Of a stretch of 64,000 bases of DNA, positions 46,701-59,759 are shown piece after piece. The DNA comes from Aquatica leii (lineage: Eukaryota; Arthropoda; Insecta; Coleoptera; Lampyridae). Within the stretch, counting starts at the first letter, position 1. Each line of letters starts with the position of its first letter. The notes under the pieces are model-generated. The model was given only the letters and a program-made list of their open reading frames with translations. It had not been told where the DNA came from and did no database searches. Location: NCBI GenBank assembly GCA_035610365.1, contig CM069432.1:114905529-114969528 (forward strand), read 5' to 3'. Position numbers and translations under genes: made by a program.

Positions 46701-49700
46701 TAAAAATAGAACCTAAAGAAGGTCGAGTACGATTTTTTTGTATTTACAATTTTTGTTGTTATAATGATTATTTGCATATAACTTGAATTTTTGTTTAAAA
46801 AAAAGTTTTTTTTAAATTTAAAATTACAGTTGTTTCTTTGCTTTCTTATTGTATACGTATTAGTGCATTCGACTACATTTGTAATTAAGTGAGATTATAA
46901 ACTCTCCATGTTGTAGGTTTCCAATTAATGTTTATTGCATATATAAATTAGTAATAGTTTGTTGTGTTTAGGGTCAGTGTTTTATATAAATGATATTTAG
47001 TGACTACTGAATCAAAATTAGTTTATTTTTCTCAAGTAAACATTTGAAATTACTGAATATAACTCTTCTGAAACCATTTTTAATATTTTTTTTTAATTTT
47101 GATTTCAAGTGATTCGAATATTCTCACAGGGGTCAAACAAAATTAGAGAGCTATGGATATCAAAACTATCAAATATAAAGGGACACGTAAAGAAATTACG
47201 ATCAGTTACTCTGTTAAATTAATAATTAGATACTCGCATACACTCGCGTTGGGAAGTTTCCACTCGTATCAAATTTTCATTCTAACCTAACAAATGTTGT
47301 ATTCTAATATGATTAAGTGTGAAAGAAAGATTATACCATTGAGGAAGTTTAAAATATTGCACATCTCTATAACAAATAATTCCAACGATAAAGTAATCAC
47401 CATGGCAACCAAACTAGTAATTTCAAATTTTCAAATAAGCGCCACCTAGAAAAATTTTTATTTTTGATATACGCAACCGATGTACGTTGTATTTATTTAA
47501 CCCATATTTTAGAAAATAAATGATAAATAAAAGATATATAAGTGTGTGTTGATGGTGCTAACCATAATGGTTTAAACAAACAACACAAGAAGTTTAATAT
47601 TTCAAATTTGAATACCCGGAAATATTGACATCGTGAAAAGAACATAGCTATAATGTCTCTAATTTTTTTGTACTAGGAATAGATTAAACTTTAAGAAGAA
47701 AAATATCTTTTCTACTTAAAAAAATGTACGTAGACAGATGAAGACGATTATGTGCCACAAGAATAAAATAAATTGCTGTTTTAATTAGGTTAGTTAATAA
47801 CTTTTCTTATAATGTTTGCATCGGTTATGTTGTGATAAAGTGATTGAAGTGGTAAAACTATATTAATTCTGAAAGAAAATTTAAAGATTTTTTAGATCGT
47901 TACAATAAAAACAAAACAACAATGAAACTTAAGATACCTTATGCAAGTTTTGTTTATTGAACATAAACTTTCTAGAAGCTAACAATAAATAATTTATTTA
48001 TATATTTATAATTCTAAAATCACATATACACCTTCAATAAAGATGTAAAAAAATCCATTTGCAGTAAAAAAATGCAGTTTCAATCATAAAATTTTTGACA
48101 ATTTTTGATTTTATTATGTTGGTAGGAATTCATTATAGTCGAATGAAGTCAATTACAGAAAAATCCTATAATGTGTATAATGTAAAAACTTCAAAAATAT
48201 TATTTTATAGTTTATAGCTATCTACAGTTCAAAAATATTCTAATAAGGTATGAAATTGCACATGCTTGATAATTAATGATTAAGTATAAGTATTCAGAAT
48301 AAACGGGTACGGGAACCAATTTTTTTGTGCTGCGTCAATATTCGTTCGTTAGTGTAGTTACGTAATGGGCGAAAAAAGTTTTAGAGTGGCAAAATCAAAA
48401 AACTAAGCGTTCAAAGTCAATTATTATATTAGAACGAGTATGCGACAGCTAGAAAAGTCATTAAAAAAATCTTTTCTTTTTTCTTCCGAAAAATGTTCCA
48501 CGAAACTAGATAGCGACACTCATTGGAGGAACACTTTTGTTTTTACGCATACTAGTTAGCGTCGTTTATACGCGCATTACTTATGGCGTAATTTAAAAAT
48601 TCCAGCTGATTTGTTTGTATACAAAATTGTTAAATATAGCATTACTTATGCTAAAGTTACTATGTATTGCAGTTAATTGCAGTTTACGTAAGCGGTTTAA
48701 GTCGAGTTTAAAAATATTTATTCATAATGAGAATAAAGTATGTTATTTTAAGTTACAATATCGGTACTTTCACAGATCGACTGGTACTTTACAATTGTTT
48801 TACAAGATTATAATTTATGTAAATGCTGTAAAAATTGTTGAAACCAGTAAGCTGAAACACATTAAATGATTAACCAAATATTTCACAGTTTTAAAGAACA
48901 GCTATAATCTAAAATTTCATCGTAACATATTTATTCGAATACAAAAATCAAATCGAATCGGTTGTTACCTAATATAGAAAGAATCATTCTATTAACATAC
49001 TATGGTATGCCAGGAACTAGACTCTTATTTCTCTGATTCTTACAGATCGATTATAAACAATCTGCCTTCTTGTCGTCGGCGATACCATGTTAGAAAATAA
49101 GAAATTGTTTTGCATATCTTTTGTATAAAAGAAGTTTGAACTAGAAATAATACAAAGTTAACTGAAATTTAATTGTTGAAATACATTTACGTAAACAAAA
49201 TATGTTAACGATTTATTTTAATTATCGTTACCCCACAATTCAATTCAATAAATTACTGCTGACTTCAATGAATCGGATGAATTAAAAAATCTAATTGAAT
49301 GCATAAAGAATTTTTGGTTGTTACGTAAATTACTATTGCTGCTGTAAATACTGTAATCGAATCGTACGAAAGTAACAAATACTTAGATTATTGCGTAATC
49401 GTTACTTCAGATCCTCGCGGGTAACGAGTACTCATATAACAAATAGTTACTTATTCTGCATCCCTAATGTCAACTGTACATACAAAAATTAAATGATTTG
49501 AAGTATTAAGACATAAAATGTCTTTGTAAAACACAAGTAGCAGTATTTAATTCTATAAAAAAAATCTTGTAAACGCAGATATTGATTGTACAATTATAGG
49601 TACTCAATTAAATTATAGCTGTTGTTTGCTGATATTAATGCCGCATTGCTATTGGGAAAAAAATATTGTTCAACTCACTTAGTTTGACTTTTGTCATATA

Positions 49701-52700
49701 TATACATATATTTCTTTTATTCTATAATCGGAGAACAAATAAAATTAACCTCTGGTATCTGTTAGTCTTGAGTTTCTTGTAAATAGCGATTCCAAATTTC
49801 CCATCCATGTGAGATATACCACTTATATGGATCAACGTAGGAAGCAAAGGTTAAACTGCATCATTTAATTTAGAGAGATAGCATTAAGGATATACATATG
49901 TGCATTAACTTAAAAGTTACATGTTATCTATTCAGTTTTTGAGTTTTGTTTAAATAAAAATTATTAATACGTTTTTATATCATAAGATTAAAAGAATAGC
50001 TTTGAAATTATACATACAGTATGAACATCACTAATTGATTTGCTATAGTTTATCAACAAAAAGGGCATTCTGCAAGCTTCGAATTAAAGATGACAAAGAA
50101 TAGTTGTAGACAACAAAAAGAGTTAACGCATGAAAAGAATTAACTGTTTAATTTTATTTTTAATCGTCTATCTACGTTTCTAGATTACTATTATAAGTTA
50201 TAACAATAACTGGTGTAGCAATATATGTTACAATCTTACATAAGCTCATTATCAAGAACGTTTATTTTTTTTGGATTAATTTAAACTTGGTACTTATTAC
50301 GTTCATTCTTTAATTACATCAATGTCAATAATAATTCAATTTGAATAATATTGATTAGTTTAAAAAATATTAGTTAATACTAATATTTTACGTTTTCAGT
50401 TCATGTCGAAGCCTAAAGCTACATTACACACAAGTAAAAATAAGCTGTTGATATGTGGTTGTTGTCTTAGACAAAGCTACCGAGGTAGTTGCTTATGCAA
50501 CTAAAAAGTTTATAAAACAAATAAGGTAACTTAGTAAATGTTTAAAATATGTAATTAAAAAATGATTTTATTAAAAGACAGGTTTATATGCTGAGCATAG
50601 AGTACTAAAATCACCTTCAAAGAAATAAACAATTAATGATTCGAACAAAATTGTTTTGGACATCTTGAAAAGAAGAGTTTGTGAAATCTATACGACAGAT
50701 AAAAAAGTTGCAATAATGAAAATATTAGTTGAGAAAATTCAAAAGAAAGTTTTACGTAGATTTCGAATTATCACTTTACGGCTCTAAAGTTTTTTTTCGT
50801 CATTGATTGATATTACATAGCAACATATATAACAAAAATCAAGCTTGAATGAGAGGAATCATCAATCTAAAAGTGTTTTAGGTTTGTTATGTCATCTAAA
50901 ATGAACTTGAACATTTATGCTTTTTTTACAATCTATAAAATTTGTAATTTGAGTAAATATACAGCTTTAATTAATTGCGCAATTGATTTAATTTCAATAT
51001 ATGTATTATACGTTTAGTGCTTTCCCGAATTTTGTCAACATAACCTTGACACCATATTTTCCCATGAGTTATATACGTCATAGGTTTGGCTTGTTTAAGC
51101 GTAATGTCGTTACTTAGTATTAACTAAAATAGAAACAATAAAGAATAGACATAAACAAAGTAATTATTTGAATAATAGATTAGTATTATTATTTAAAAAT
51201 GCATTTGTTATATTATAAAGATTTTTTATTTATCAAAATAATTGCGTTTCGATCATTGCTGACCATATCATGTGATTTCAAGTTATTTATAAGACTTTCA
51301 AGTTTAATTAAATAATAAATTAAAAAGTGAAATTAATAATTCGGTCCTTTCTTGAATATTAGGTTAAAGCTTTTCAATTGTAATACTTTTTATGTTTTCG
51401 TTTATTAATTTGATACAAACGTACATAAGTTTACGGTAAATTTGTTTTTAAGCGTAATCAAAAATGATTAAAAAAAGTTGTGAGTCGGCTTTAATTTTAT
51501 CGAATTTTTTTAACTTGAAACATTAAACAATAAAATAAACACGATGTATATTGCGAATGAATTAAAGTACTTACAATCAATACCACAAACATTTATTTTA
51601 ATCTTTGTATTTTATTATTGGTTGATAAGTATTTTTACCTTGAATTCTACTATATGGGTTTTGCCTTATTTTTTTTGAATCGTTTTGAACTTTGTTATTG
51701 TTGGTTGGTTTTGATATCATTAAGTAGTTATCTTAAATAAGCGTATTCTAGTTATTGCATAATTTTAGATAAGCTGGCGAGCGCGTGGTAATGTTTCTAT
51801 ACGTACATACATCTGATTATATTTATAACAAGAAAATTGTTTTAATGATTTTATGTAAAACGCAATATGTCATAAGGAAGTATAGATAACCTGAATATAT
51901 AAAAATCTAGCACGCATTATCGATAGTTGAATAGTAACAAGGTTTCTGATAAGTTTTTACGTGTTTTACAAATTTTTCTTATATCGTTTGAGAAAGTTTC
52001 TGATAAGAATTACCATTTGCAGCGTGCATTTATCATTCTGATAATGAGGTACTATACCTTACTTTTCTTAGAAGTCGTAAATAAGACTGGGATTTACTAT
52101 TATTTGTAAATTAAATAATTCATTTATTGCATTTGTAAACAAAGCATTTCGAATTCACGATTTATTTTCTTTAGTTTTTTGAGATAATAAACGTTTCTTT
52201 TATTAAAGCTACATGAAAATATGTCGATTGGTATTCTGTTTGCGGATGACATTAATGTACGTATGGGTTTATGTATTCATTATATATTTTTAACGATACC
52301 AATTACTATGTGACATTTTCTTTTCTATACTGATAATTAGTACAAAATCAACTAGACACAACATAAAAATGGTTTTCTGAATACTTTACAAAAGTATAAT
52401 TATATTTTACGTAAAGTGTGAGTGAGAAGTGTCCGGTTTTAAGCAGATTAAATTCGTTTTTATGTACAGATTATTTAGTAACTAATTTTCGTTTATTATG
52501 CATACGTTATATGCCGACTAAAAGTCCGTTGATAAAAGATACGCGCATGCAATCTTTTACTCTATTACGACTTTTATACACACGTACTGCGTAATGGTTT
52601 TCTTTCTGTGTTTTTGTTTTCAATTAATTTAAATTGATGTTTACATGTGTTTTTAACATTTCGCTAGAATTCCTTTATGTAGGCCGAACTGCAATTTGCT

Positions 52701-53245
52701 GCCTTTTCTAAACTCATCGAAATTTAGTTCGGTATACTTATATAAAGTACATTAGAAAATTTGTTTTAAAAATAAAACCTGAAAAAACATTTAAAACTTA
52801 GTATTTATCAACAAAATTACTAAAGAGTGTAATCGTAAACATTGTACAATAACCTTGACTGATACGATGAGTAATATTTATTGTTTTGTAATTCGGTCCG
52901 TTGATAAAGAAGTCGTTTGTATCTATCTCGGAAAAATAAAAAACTATCATTCTCATTTTGTAAATATTATCGGGTAAAGAATTGACAGTCATTTCTTATT
53001 GAGACATTTTCACAATCTTGTCAACGCCTTCTTGCAGATATTTCTTTTTATCAATAGAATATTTCGTCCTCTTAGAAAACCTCATTGTTTCCGAGTTTGA
53101 GTTATTGATATATTTTTATTTGTATGATCATTTTACATCTTTCTACTTAGCTAAAACACGGCCTTTTTTGCTAGTGTAGCATTAAGCTCTTTACACACGA
53201 ATGGTCAATCCGCCGACCGGCTATTTCAAATACAATATAACACAT
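43742..53245. other. Long AT-rich stretch without recognisable genes
   Basis: About 9.5 kb in which I see no coding region, RNA gene or bounded transposon. A TA microsatellite lies at about 46641-46661. At 49400-49470 a segment ending GCATCCCTAAT resembles the edge of a small hAT-type MITE, but no partner was found. The rest could be intergenic or intronic; the sequence does not tell which. Confidence 0.5.
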
Positions 53246-53248
53246 TTA

Positions 53249-54298
53249 GGGCGCGTTGTACCAAGCATTTTGAACCACAGATCATCTATGAACACCGTTC
53301 ACCGAAAAAAAATGAGTTGTGCTATCAGTAAACGACGGTTCAGAATTTTGTGAATTTTATAGCAGCTAAACTGTGAAAACTCTTTTGCTAAAGATGAGAC
53401 AATGTAGGTGTGGTCTGTGAAGTTTATATCTTCACTATTATTACGAGGTTGAACTATATATTTATCGGATATGTTTTCTGTTATATCTTTCATTTGATCA
53501 ATGACATCTAAATTGCAATCATCATCAACATATGAGGGTAGTCTTGTCATTTGTGCTATTATTTCCATTATGTCCCTTGTTGTTTCATCTTTAAATTCAT
53601 TGGGTCTCTTTGGTAGTCCACCTCCTGTCCCGTATAAGTATCTTTTGTCTTCAGCAAATTTTTCTCTGCATTTTTTTTTATATTTTGATACTTCGTGCAA
53701 AGCATATAAACATCTCGGTACCTTTAACCCCGAAAGGTTAATGAATTGCTCACAGATGTTTTCCCTTGCTTCACTTTTAACTTGGATATTGTCTTAGTCA
53801 CTTTTTTTTTGACTCCACTACTTTAGCATGACGTTTCGCTAGAGATAATAGAATTTCCGTCTCTGTCTAACTAAAGTTCGGTGCTCTCCTCTGAGCTTCC
53901 CTGTTATTTGTTTTTCTAGACATGATCTACAATGAAAACAACGGTTTAGTACATTAAGATAAAAAAAATGAGTAAATTATTAGTTTTATTATTACATTGT
54001 TAAAAATAGTATCTACCTTAATGGTTCCGAATCAATTTGTATTTGGGTTAATCAATATATTGGTTAATCAGTATTTAAAGAGGTTAGAATCAGGTTAGAA
54101 TTATCTGATCCTGACAATACGCAAGCGTATAACTAAATTCAGTATGTACTTGCAACTGTGCAATATTTCATAAGAACTGTGATCACATGAACTTCGGTCA
54201 AAAGTTTATTGAACAATCTAATAGTAAGTAAACAATGATCATTTATGAACGGTTTGTCAACTAACCTTTGGTTAAACTTTGTTTGGTACAACGCGCCC
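53249..54298. mobile_element. Harbinger-type element carrying only its Myb gene
   Basis: Inverted ends GGGCGCGTTGTACCAA are flanked by TTA at 53246-53248 and 54299-54301, the TSD of Harbinger elements. The 1050-bp interior holds a decayed zeste-type Myb/SANT gene on the minus strand and no transposase. It is probably a deletion derivative of a two-gene element, of a different lineage from the one at 5841-8603. Confidence 0.82.
53299..53923 (-). pseudogene. Zeste-like Myb/SANT DNA-binding protein of a Harbinger element
   Basis: It starts at ATG 53923. After the start comes RAPNFS, a stop, TETEILLSLAKRHAKVVESK, another stop, then a shifted region and VSKYKKKCREKFAEDKRYLY with GTGGGLPKRP. These are the first helix and the basic linker plus Gly-rich motif of the zeste-type Myb domain (Myb_DNA-bind_5). 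The last 133 residues are open to 53299. At least two stops and one deletion in the SANT repeat make it non-functional. It would have bound the element's ends together with a transposase that is missing here. Confidence 0.75.
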
Positions 54299-54301
54299 TT
54301 A

Positions 54302-55210
54302 CTCGGCGAACACACGGTCGCCACCCAACAAACTTTTCTGTAAAAAGCCAATGCTGGCAATATACAGTCTTGCTAGTAAGTACATTACTTTCAAAGCAAT
54401 GGCTTCATGTACTGGGCCATTGCATTCAGGTCACTATGACCATTATCTGACCATATAACGGCTTGTCGACATATTACTACCATGCTAGTATTTAAGCTGT
54501 ACCAAATCAATATACTGACATACAACGATTATATGTTGGCAAGTGAAGGCAGAGTATATTTCAAAGTACATCACCTGTACCTTTTCGATACTCTATTAAC
54601 ACGTTTTTCTACGATTTAGCAGAACAGTTGATATGCACAAATCAAAGAATTTATACATTTAAAATTTTATTTGAATGTGTACTATTAGGGTGGTTCTTAT
54701 TTAGGGTTTGTCCGAATTTTTTTTCACGATAGTCCTAAATCGGTTCTAAATCTATTAAAAAAAATTTATGCCAAGTTATAGCTCTTAATTTTAATTTTAA
54801 CCCGACCCCCCCGACCGCCAAAGTTTTAAATGGAAATAACAGGGGAAAAGTTTTGTTGATTTTTTGAAATTTTTTTTCATCATGAAATAATGAACAGATC
54901 ATGTTGACCAATGACAATTCTTATAGTAAATTTAACGTTCTACAAAAAAGGTCTCTTATGATTTTTTGCTAACTCTAACGGTTTCTGAGTTATTTAAGGT
55001 CATACTTGAAGCTTAAGTCAATTTTACGATTTTTCTATTTCTACCGTCGTTTATTGATTTAAAAATGAAAAAAAGATAATAATTCATAACTTAGACGACT
55101 TTTTTACCTTCTCTAAAGCATTTTGTTGCTGAAAGAAAAGTATTATTTTATTAAAAAAAATCGAACTATCAAAGTTTCAATAAATTAAAAAAAATACTTT
55201 TATTATCATT
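54302..55210. other. Unassigned repeat-like region
   Basis: The part from about 54687 (AGGGTGGTTCTTATTTAGGG) to 55210 looks like non-coding repeat sequence, with GACCCCCCCGACCG inside, but no matching end was found in the window. No coding region is supported. Confidence 0.4.
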
Positions 55211-55229
55211 TTTTTTAACATCGATACTA

Positions 55230-55466
55230 TTATGAAGTTATTACAGTTTTTTTTAGCGCATCAGGAAACGTTTGACGATGGTTTTTAGATTTAGATCCAG
55301 TTGAAGAGTTGACCCATTGTGATAATCTTTCTACATCTTTTAATTTATTTTTTGTTTTTTGGTCAGTCGTTTTTGTAGTAGGATTTCTCACTTTAGGCAG
55401 AGAGTCATTATCGCTACTGTCACTAACAATATAGTTTTCCTTATATAACTTCAAGTAAAATTTCAA
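55230..55466 (-). other. Open frame of unknown identity near the EnSpm-like remnant
   Basis: Seventy-eight codons on the minus strand, rich in Lys, Asp, Ser and Thr (VSDSSDNDSLPKVRNPTTKT). It follows the transposase remnant in the same direction and may be a part of the same element. I do not recognise it. Confidence 0.3.
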
Positions 55467-56803
55467 AGCAAAAACTTACTAGACTTGTATTTAATATTTA
55501 CAGGACACAAGGATAAACGATTTATTTCTGGTGCCTCAAGTGTCATGACGAATTTAATCCTTTGTGATTCATTTTGAAAATAGCTTGACCAAATGCAATA
55601 GTTTTCCATTTTCAATTTTTATTCATGAATAAGCAAAAATAGCCATGGCAATATTTTGACCATTTTGTTCTTACGGAAATTCTACTATCAAAAGGGTTTT
55701 CTAAAAACACAAAGAATTAATAAAATTGATTACCCTTTTTTACTAACACAAACTCTTATATGTGTATACATCTATAACAAATGTAATAATAAAGAAAAAT
55801 AAAAATTATCTTTATAAGGTAACAAAATTCTTTTACATTGGATATCCTCAACTTTGTATACTTCAACTTTTTCAGTAGTCATTATATGATAAACTGATAA
55901 CAGTAAAGAATCTGTTGGATAGTCATTAAATGATTCTATAATTTGAAGCTTGTCACCAACAATCATTGATTGGTTTAATAGTGTTTTTACTCCCACAGTA
56001 TTTTTATAATATCATCTGATGCAAACTAAACACATGTATCACCATTTTTGTCTGACAAATACGTTGTATTATATTGTACCTTATTATATAAAGTTCCAGC
56101 TGGAATCATTTTCTTAAAAGTGATATCTACATTCACAGCACTGCTACCAATAAAATTAATAATTTGATCAATCTTAAATACGTTTGCATTCAATTACTTC
56201 TCGTTTCATTATACGTCTAATAACTTGTAAAGGTAAATTCGATTTCTTTAGCATCTTTTTTAACATTTGAAGATCATTTTCAAATGGAAAGCAACTCGCA
56301 TTATCTAATGAACCAAATCGTTTGGTATCAATAGGTAGATGTATCAAAGCATGCACATTATAAACTGCAAATTATTTGCCATATAAAGAAATTAAATGTC
56401 TAACAAAAACGTGTGATAATTCAGAGACGTATTTATTATAAAGGACGTTCAGACGATTAGTTAATAATATAGTGATAGAGTAATTCAGAAGTAAAAAATT
56501 ACAATAATTTTTTTGAGATAAAATTTGTTTTAGCAGAAGAGGTTCAATGGTCCAACATATAGCAAGAATTAGCGCAATTTTGTTGCTTTCCATTTTTCTA
56601 ACTCTGCATAAAATCTTGGCTTTCTATTAAATTCCACAGGCCAATGACTTCTTAATTCGTAAACTTTTTTGTTTATTAGAGTCAAATTTGTCCTGCTAAT
56701 TTTAAAAGATTGACCACCATCTCTTCAAATAAAGATCAATTTTCTTACAACACTGAGACAGGTATATATATACCGATCGGTAGTTTGAGAAAAGGTGTAT
56801 CAC

Positions 56804-58417
56804 TATGGAAAGCCGTTTTACTTTTTAATGTCATATAGAAAAATTCGTTATTAAAAAATAATATGACGATTTAGAAATAAGTCAACACATATTTAAAATT
56901 AATTTCAAATATGTATTCCATATATTTAAATAAATAGACTGCTGTCATATCTTTAAATTATTTGCCATAAGTTTTAACATAAACTATTCCATTAAAAAAT
57001 ATGTGTTGACTTCTAAAAATATAATACTAATATCAGTCGACATATAAAAATATATATTTTTTTAATGTGATAACAAAATAATTATTTGTTTCTATTTTAC
57101 GAATAAATATATTTCAAATTATTTTATGTATGAGAGGGTAAATATAAACTTATAAAAATTTTTTAACTTGTTTTAATTTATTACAGTAATTTTATTTTAC
57201 ATTACTTTATAAGATTGTTTCATAACCACAATGTCTAAATAACATAAAAATGAATTGTAAATATGTTGTAACATATTTTAAATTAAATGTTAAGTTAAAA
57301 TTTAAACGGAATTTTCTTGATACATTAAACGAATAATTTCGACTACAATAAAATGAATGCATAACAATAAAATGAATTTCAAATATGTCTTTAACATATT
57401 TTTAATTCGGAATTTATTTGTTTGTATATCGAAAAAATTCAATTTCAAATATGTTAAAAACATATTTTTAATTCCAATATAATTATATTCAAAGATCTTC
57501 ACATTTAGCTAATATTATGTTAAAAGAATTTTTTTTGTCATACATTGTATCGTTTCCCAAAGTTTCGTATATTTTAGTCGTCTACCTAACAAAAGAATGA
57601 ATTTCAAATATGTATTTGACATAATTTTAATTCTTAACGTTTTAATTCATTTGTTTTACATGTGGCAACGTAGCTTCGCGCGTGCGTTTAATCAAAATTG
57701 AAGAACTAAACAGATTCAACAAGTTAATGGCAAGTATTGGTTAATAGTATCAGGCCACAGCTGTGATCAAATGGTATCAGCCATAGGTATCAGCGGTATC
57801 AGCATCTTTGGTATCAGCTGTTGGCGCGCTTTGAAACCGTTTAGCGTACGCACGTGTGAAGCTACGTTGCCACATGTAAAACCGATTTAAAACGTTAGGA
57901 ATTAAAATCATGTCAAATACATATTTGAAATTCATTTTTTCGTTAGGTAAACAACTAAAATATACCAAATTTTGGGACGCGATATAATGTATGACAAAAA
58001 AATTCTTTGAACATAATATTAGCTAAACCTGAAGATCTTTGAATATAATTATATTGGAATTAATAATATGTCTTTAACATATTTGAAATTAAATTTTTTC
58101 GGTATACAAACAAATAAATTCCGAATTTAAAATATGTTAAAGACATATTTGAAATTCATTTTATTGTTATGCATTCATTTTAATGTAGTCGAAATTATTC
58201 GTTTAATGTATCAAAAAAATTCTGTTTTTATTTGAATTTAATATTTAATTTAAAATATGCTTCATCATATTTAAAATTCATTTTTAGGTTATGTAGACGA
58301 CAACTAATAAAAAAAATTACTTTTGATGTAACAAGAAAATGTATAACAACTTAATTTATATAATTTTTAATTTGGTGTATTAGTTGGATGCATTAAAAAG
58401 TAAAACGGCTTTCCATA
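56804..58417. mobile_element. Foldback element B: one small and one large palindrome, 6-bp TSD
   Basis: The termini are inverted copies of TATGGAAAGCCGTTTTACTT, flanked by TATCAC on both sides (56798-56803 and 58418-58423). The 1614-bp interior holds a small palindrome centred at about 56945 (AAGTCAACACATATTT against its inverse) and a large palindrome centred at about 57767 (arms from roughly 57118 to 58417). The large one is capped by ACATGTGGCAACGTAGCTTC and its inverse around a loop rich in GGTATCAG. No coding capacity. It belongs to the same family as element A, which shares the termini and the TSD length. Confidence 0.85.
57745..57825 (+). repeat. GGTATCAG cluster in the loop of foldback element B
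   Basis: Six copies of (G/A)GTATCAG occur within about 80 bp in the loop between the large palindrome's arms, with uneven spacing of 6-25 bp. Some are tandem (GGTATCAGCGGTATCAGC). Their role is unknown; they could be a binding site array or a decayed microsatellite. Confidence 0.6.
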
Positions 58418-58829
58418 TATCACCTTTATGATGTTTACCATCTACTTTTTGCAAAAATCCTTCATCTGTCCTTTTTCTGGCTTTCAAACTAGGAAATCTC
58501 ATTCTCGTATTTACAATTATTCCTTCGACACTGCATTGGTCACATCCAATCCATTATGAGATTTTACATTTTTGTATAAAAGACCCTGCTGGAGCATCAC
58601 AACAAAAAGATTGTATAATATAATGTATAATAATATATTTATAGCTTATAGTTTCAGATTGTCCTACAGTTCTATAATTACAATTTTTTGATATACCCTC
58701 TAATTCCGATGGTAATATAACTTTCTCCGGTGATTTAATTTCTTCGTAATCACTACTTTTCTGTATACATTCTAAATATGATGGTACAATATCTATATTT
58801 ATTTCTGTAGTATTTAACAACGAGATATC

Positions 58830-59700
58830 AGAAGATCAAATACCATTATTAACAGAGGTACTTGGTACGTTAGATGAAATCCTAATACAATAATCGCTTT
58901 ACATTGTTTGAAACTACATATTATTTCTGATAAGAATTTTACCCAATGCTAGTGGTACTATCTTCAACTAATTTATTACTCTGTTTATAACCATGATTTT
59001 TATAGATTCAATGGAAAGTAGTATGTTGACTTTCCAACAAAGCCAATTCTGCCAGATATCGAATATCATTTACTTTTATCTTAATTAAGGGATATTAATA
59101 GCTGTCTTTCATTAAGGTTATGATTGATCGGATGTGTAAATTATGATAACAGTACAAAAATAAAAATTGATATGTATGTACTTACTCATTATTTTTATCA
59201 GCCATTTATACTTATTTGTGTACAGATGTGTGTGTGTACAACAAATAAAGCACAATGCCGTAACGTCGCCACTACGGATTAATATGAATCGCGCCCTTAA
59301 GGAAAATTTAAAGTAACGTAGTTACGAATTGGCTTTATATTATAGGCACCTGTACAACATACCTGAAACAGCAAGTCGCTAGCACTAACGGCAAATAGCC
59401 ATGCAATAGCCGTTATGTTAATGTTTGCTGGGCAATCGGTAAATTAAGCAATGCATTTGTTTCAATACACGCAAGTCTATGAATGTCGGCACACGACGGC
59501 GATTTTTTCGTCGCCGTCGTACAGAGTAGCGGTTTTGCGCTTTCTTCGTATTGTGCATAGTGTAGTTAAAATAGAAAATTTTCATTTGCGCACTAAAAGA
59601 AAGGCATGTGATATCGGACAAGACAAATGACGAATTTAAAGGTAGTAATAAAACTATAGCCGCATGGCAAGACACGTGCAACACGTTTATTCAAAATTAT
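58830..59700. other. AT-rich stretch with one strong hairpin
   Basis: A perfect 10-bp inverted repeat ACGACGGCGA / TCGCCGTCGT with an 8-nt loop lies at 59493-59520, in a GC-richer patch. The part before about 59000 probably still belongs to the transposase remnant. No gene is supported. Confidence 0.45.
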
Positions 59701-59759
59701 GAACAGCTGACAGGAATAGAGAAGCCGAATTAGGTATGTTATATAAACAACAATATAAA

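Larger units (their letters stand above)
55772..58820 (-). pseudogene. EnSpm/CACTA-like transposase, decayed and split by foldback element B
   Basis: Minus-strand pieces appear in the order of a large transposase family common in insects and cnidarians, which I assign to EnSpm/CACTA tentatively. At 58820-58554: PSELEGISKNCNYRTVG and CCDAPAGSFIQ. Then MRFPSLKARKRTDEGF and HHK at 58430. The foldback element then interrupts. On its other side PFLKLPI (about 56790) follows. At 56593-56372: ESNKIALILAICWTIEP and NKYVSELSHVFVRHLISLYG. At 56356-56174: HALIHLPIDTKRFGSLDN, PFENDLQMLKK and LPLQVIRRI. At 55996-55772: DKLQIIESFNDYP and VEDIQCKRILLPYKDN. Several stops and frame changes occur in addition to the insertion, so the gene was probably already dead or dying when element B arrived. 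Confidence 0.7.

Noticed and set aside
49400..49470. Edge of an hAT-type MITE ending GCATCCCTAAT
   Set aside because: Only one edge resembles a terminus; no partner end or duplication was found.
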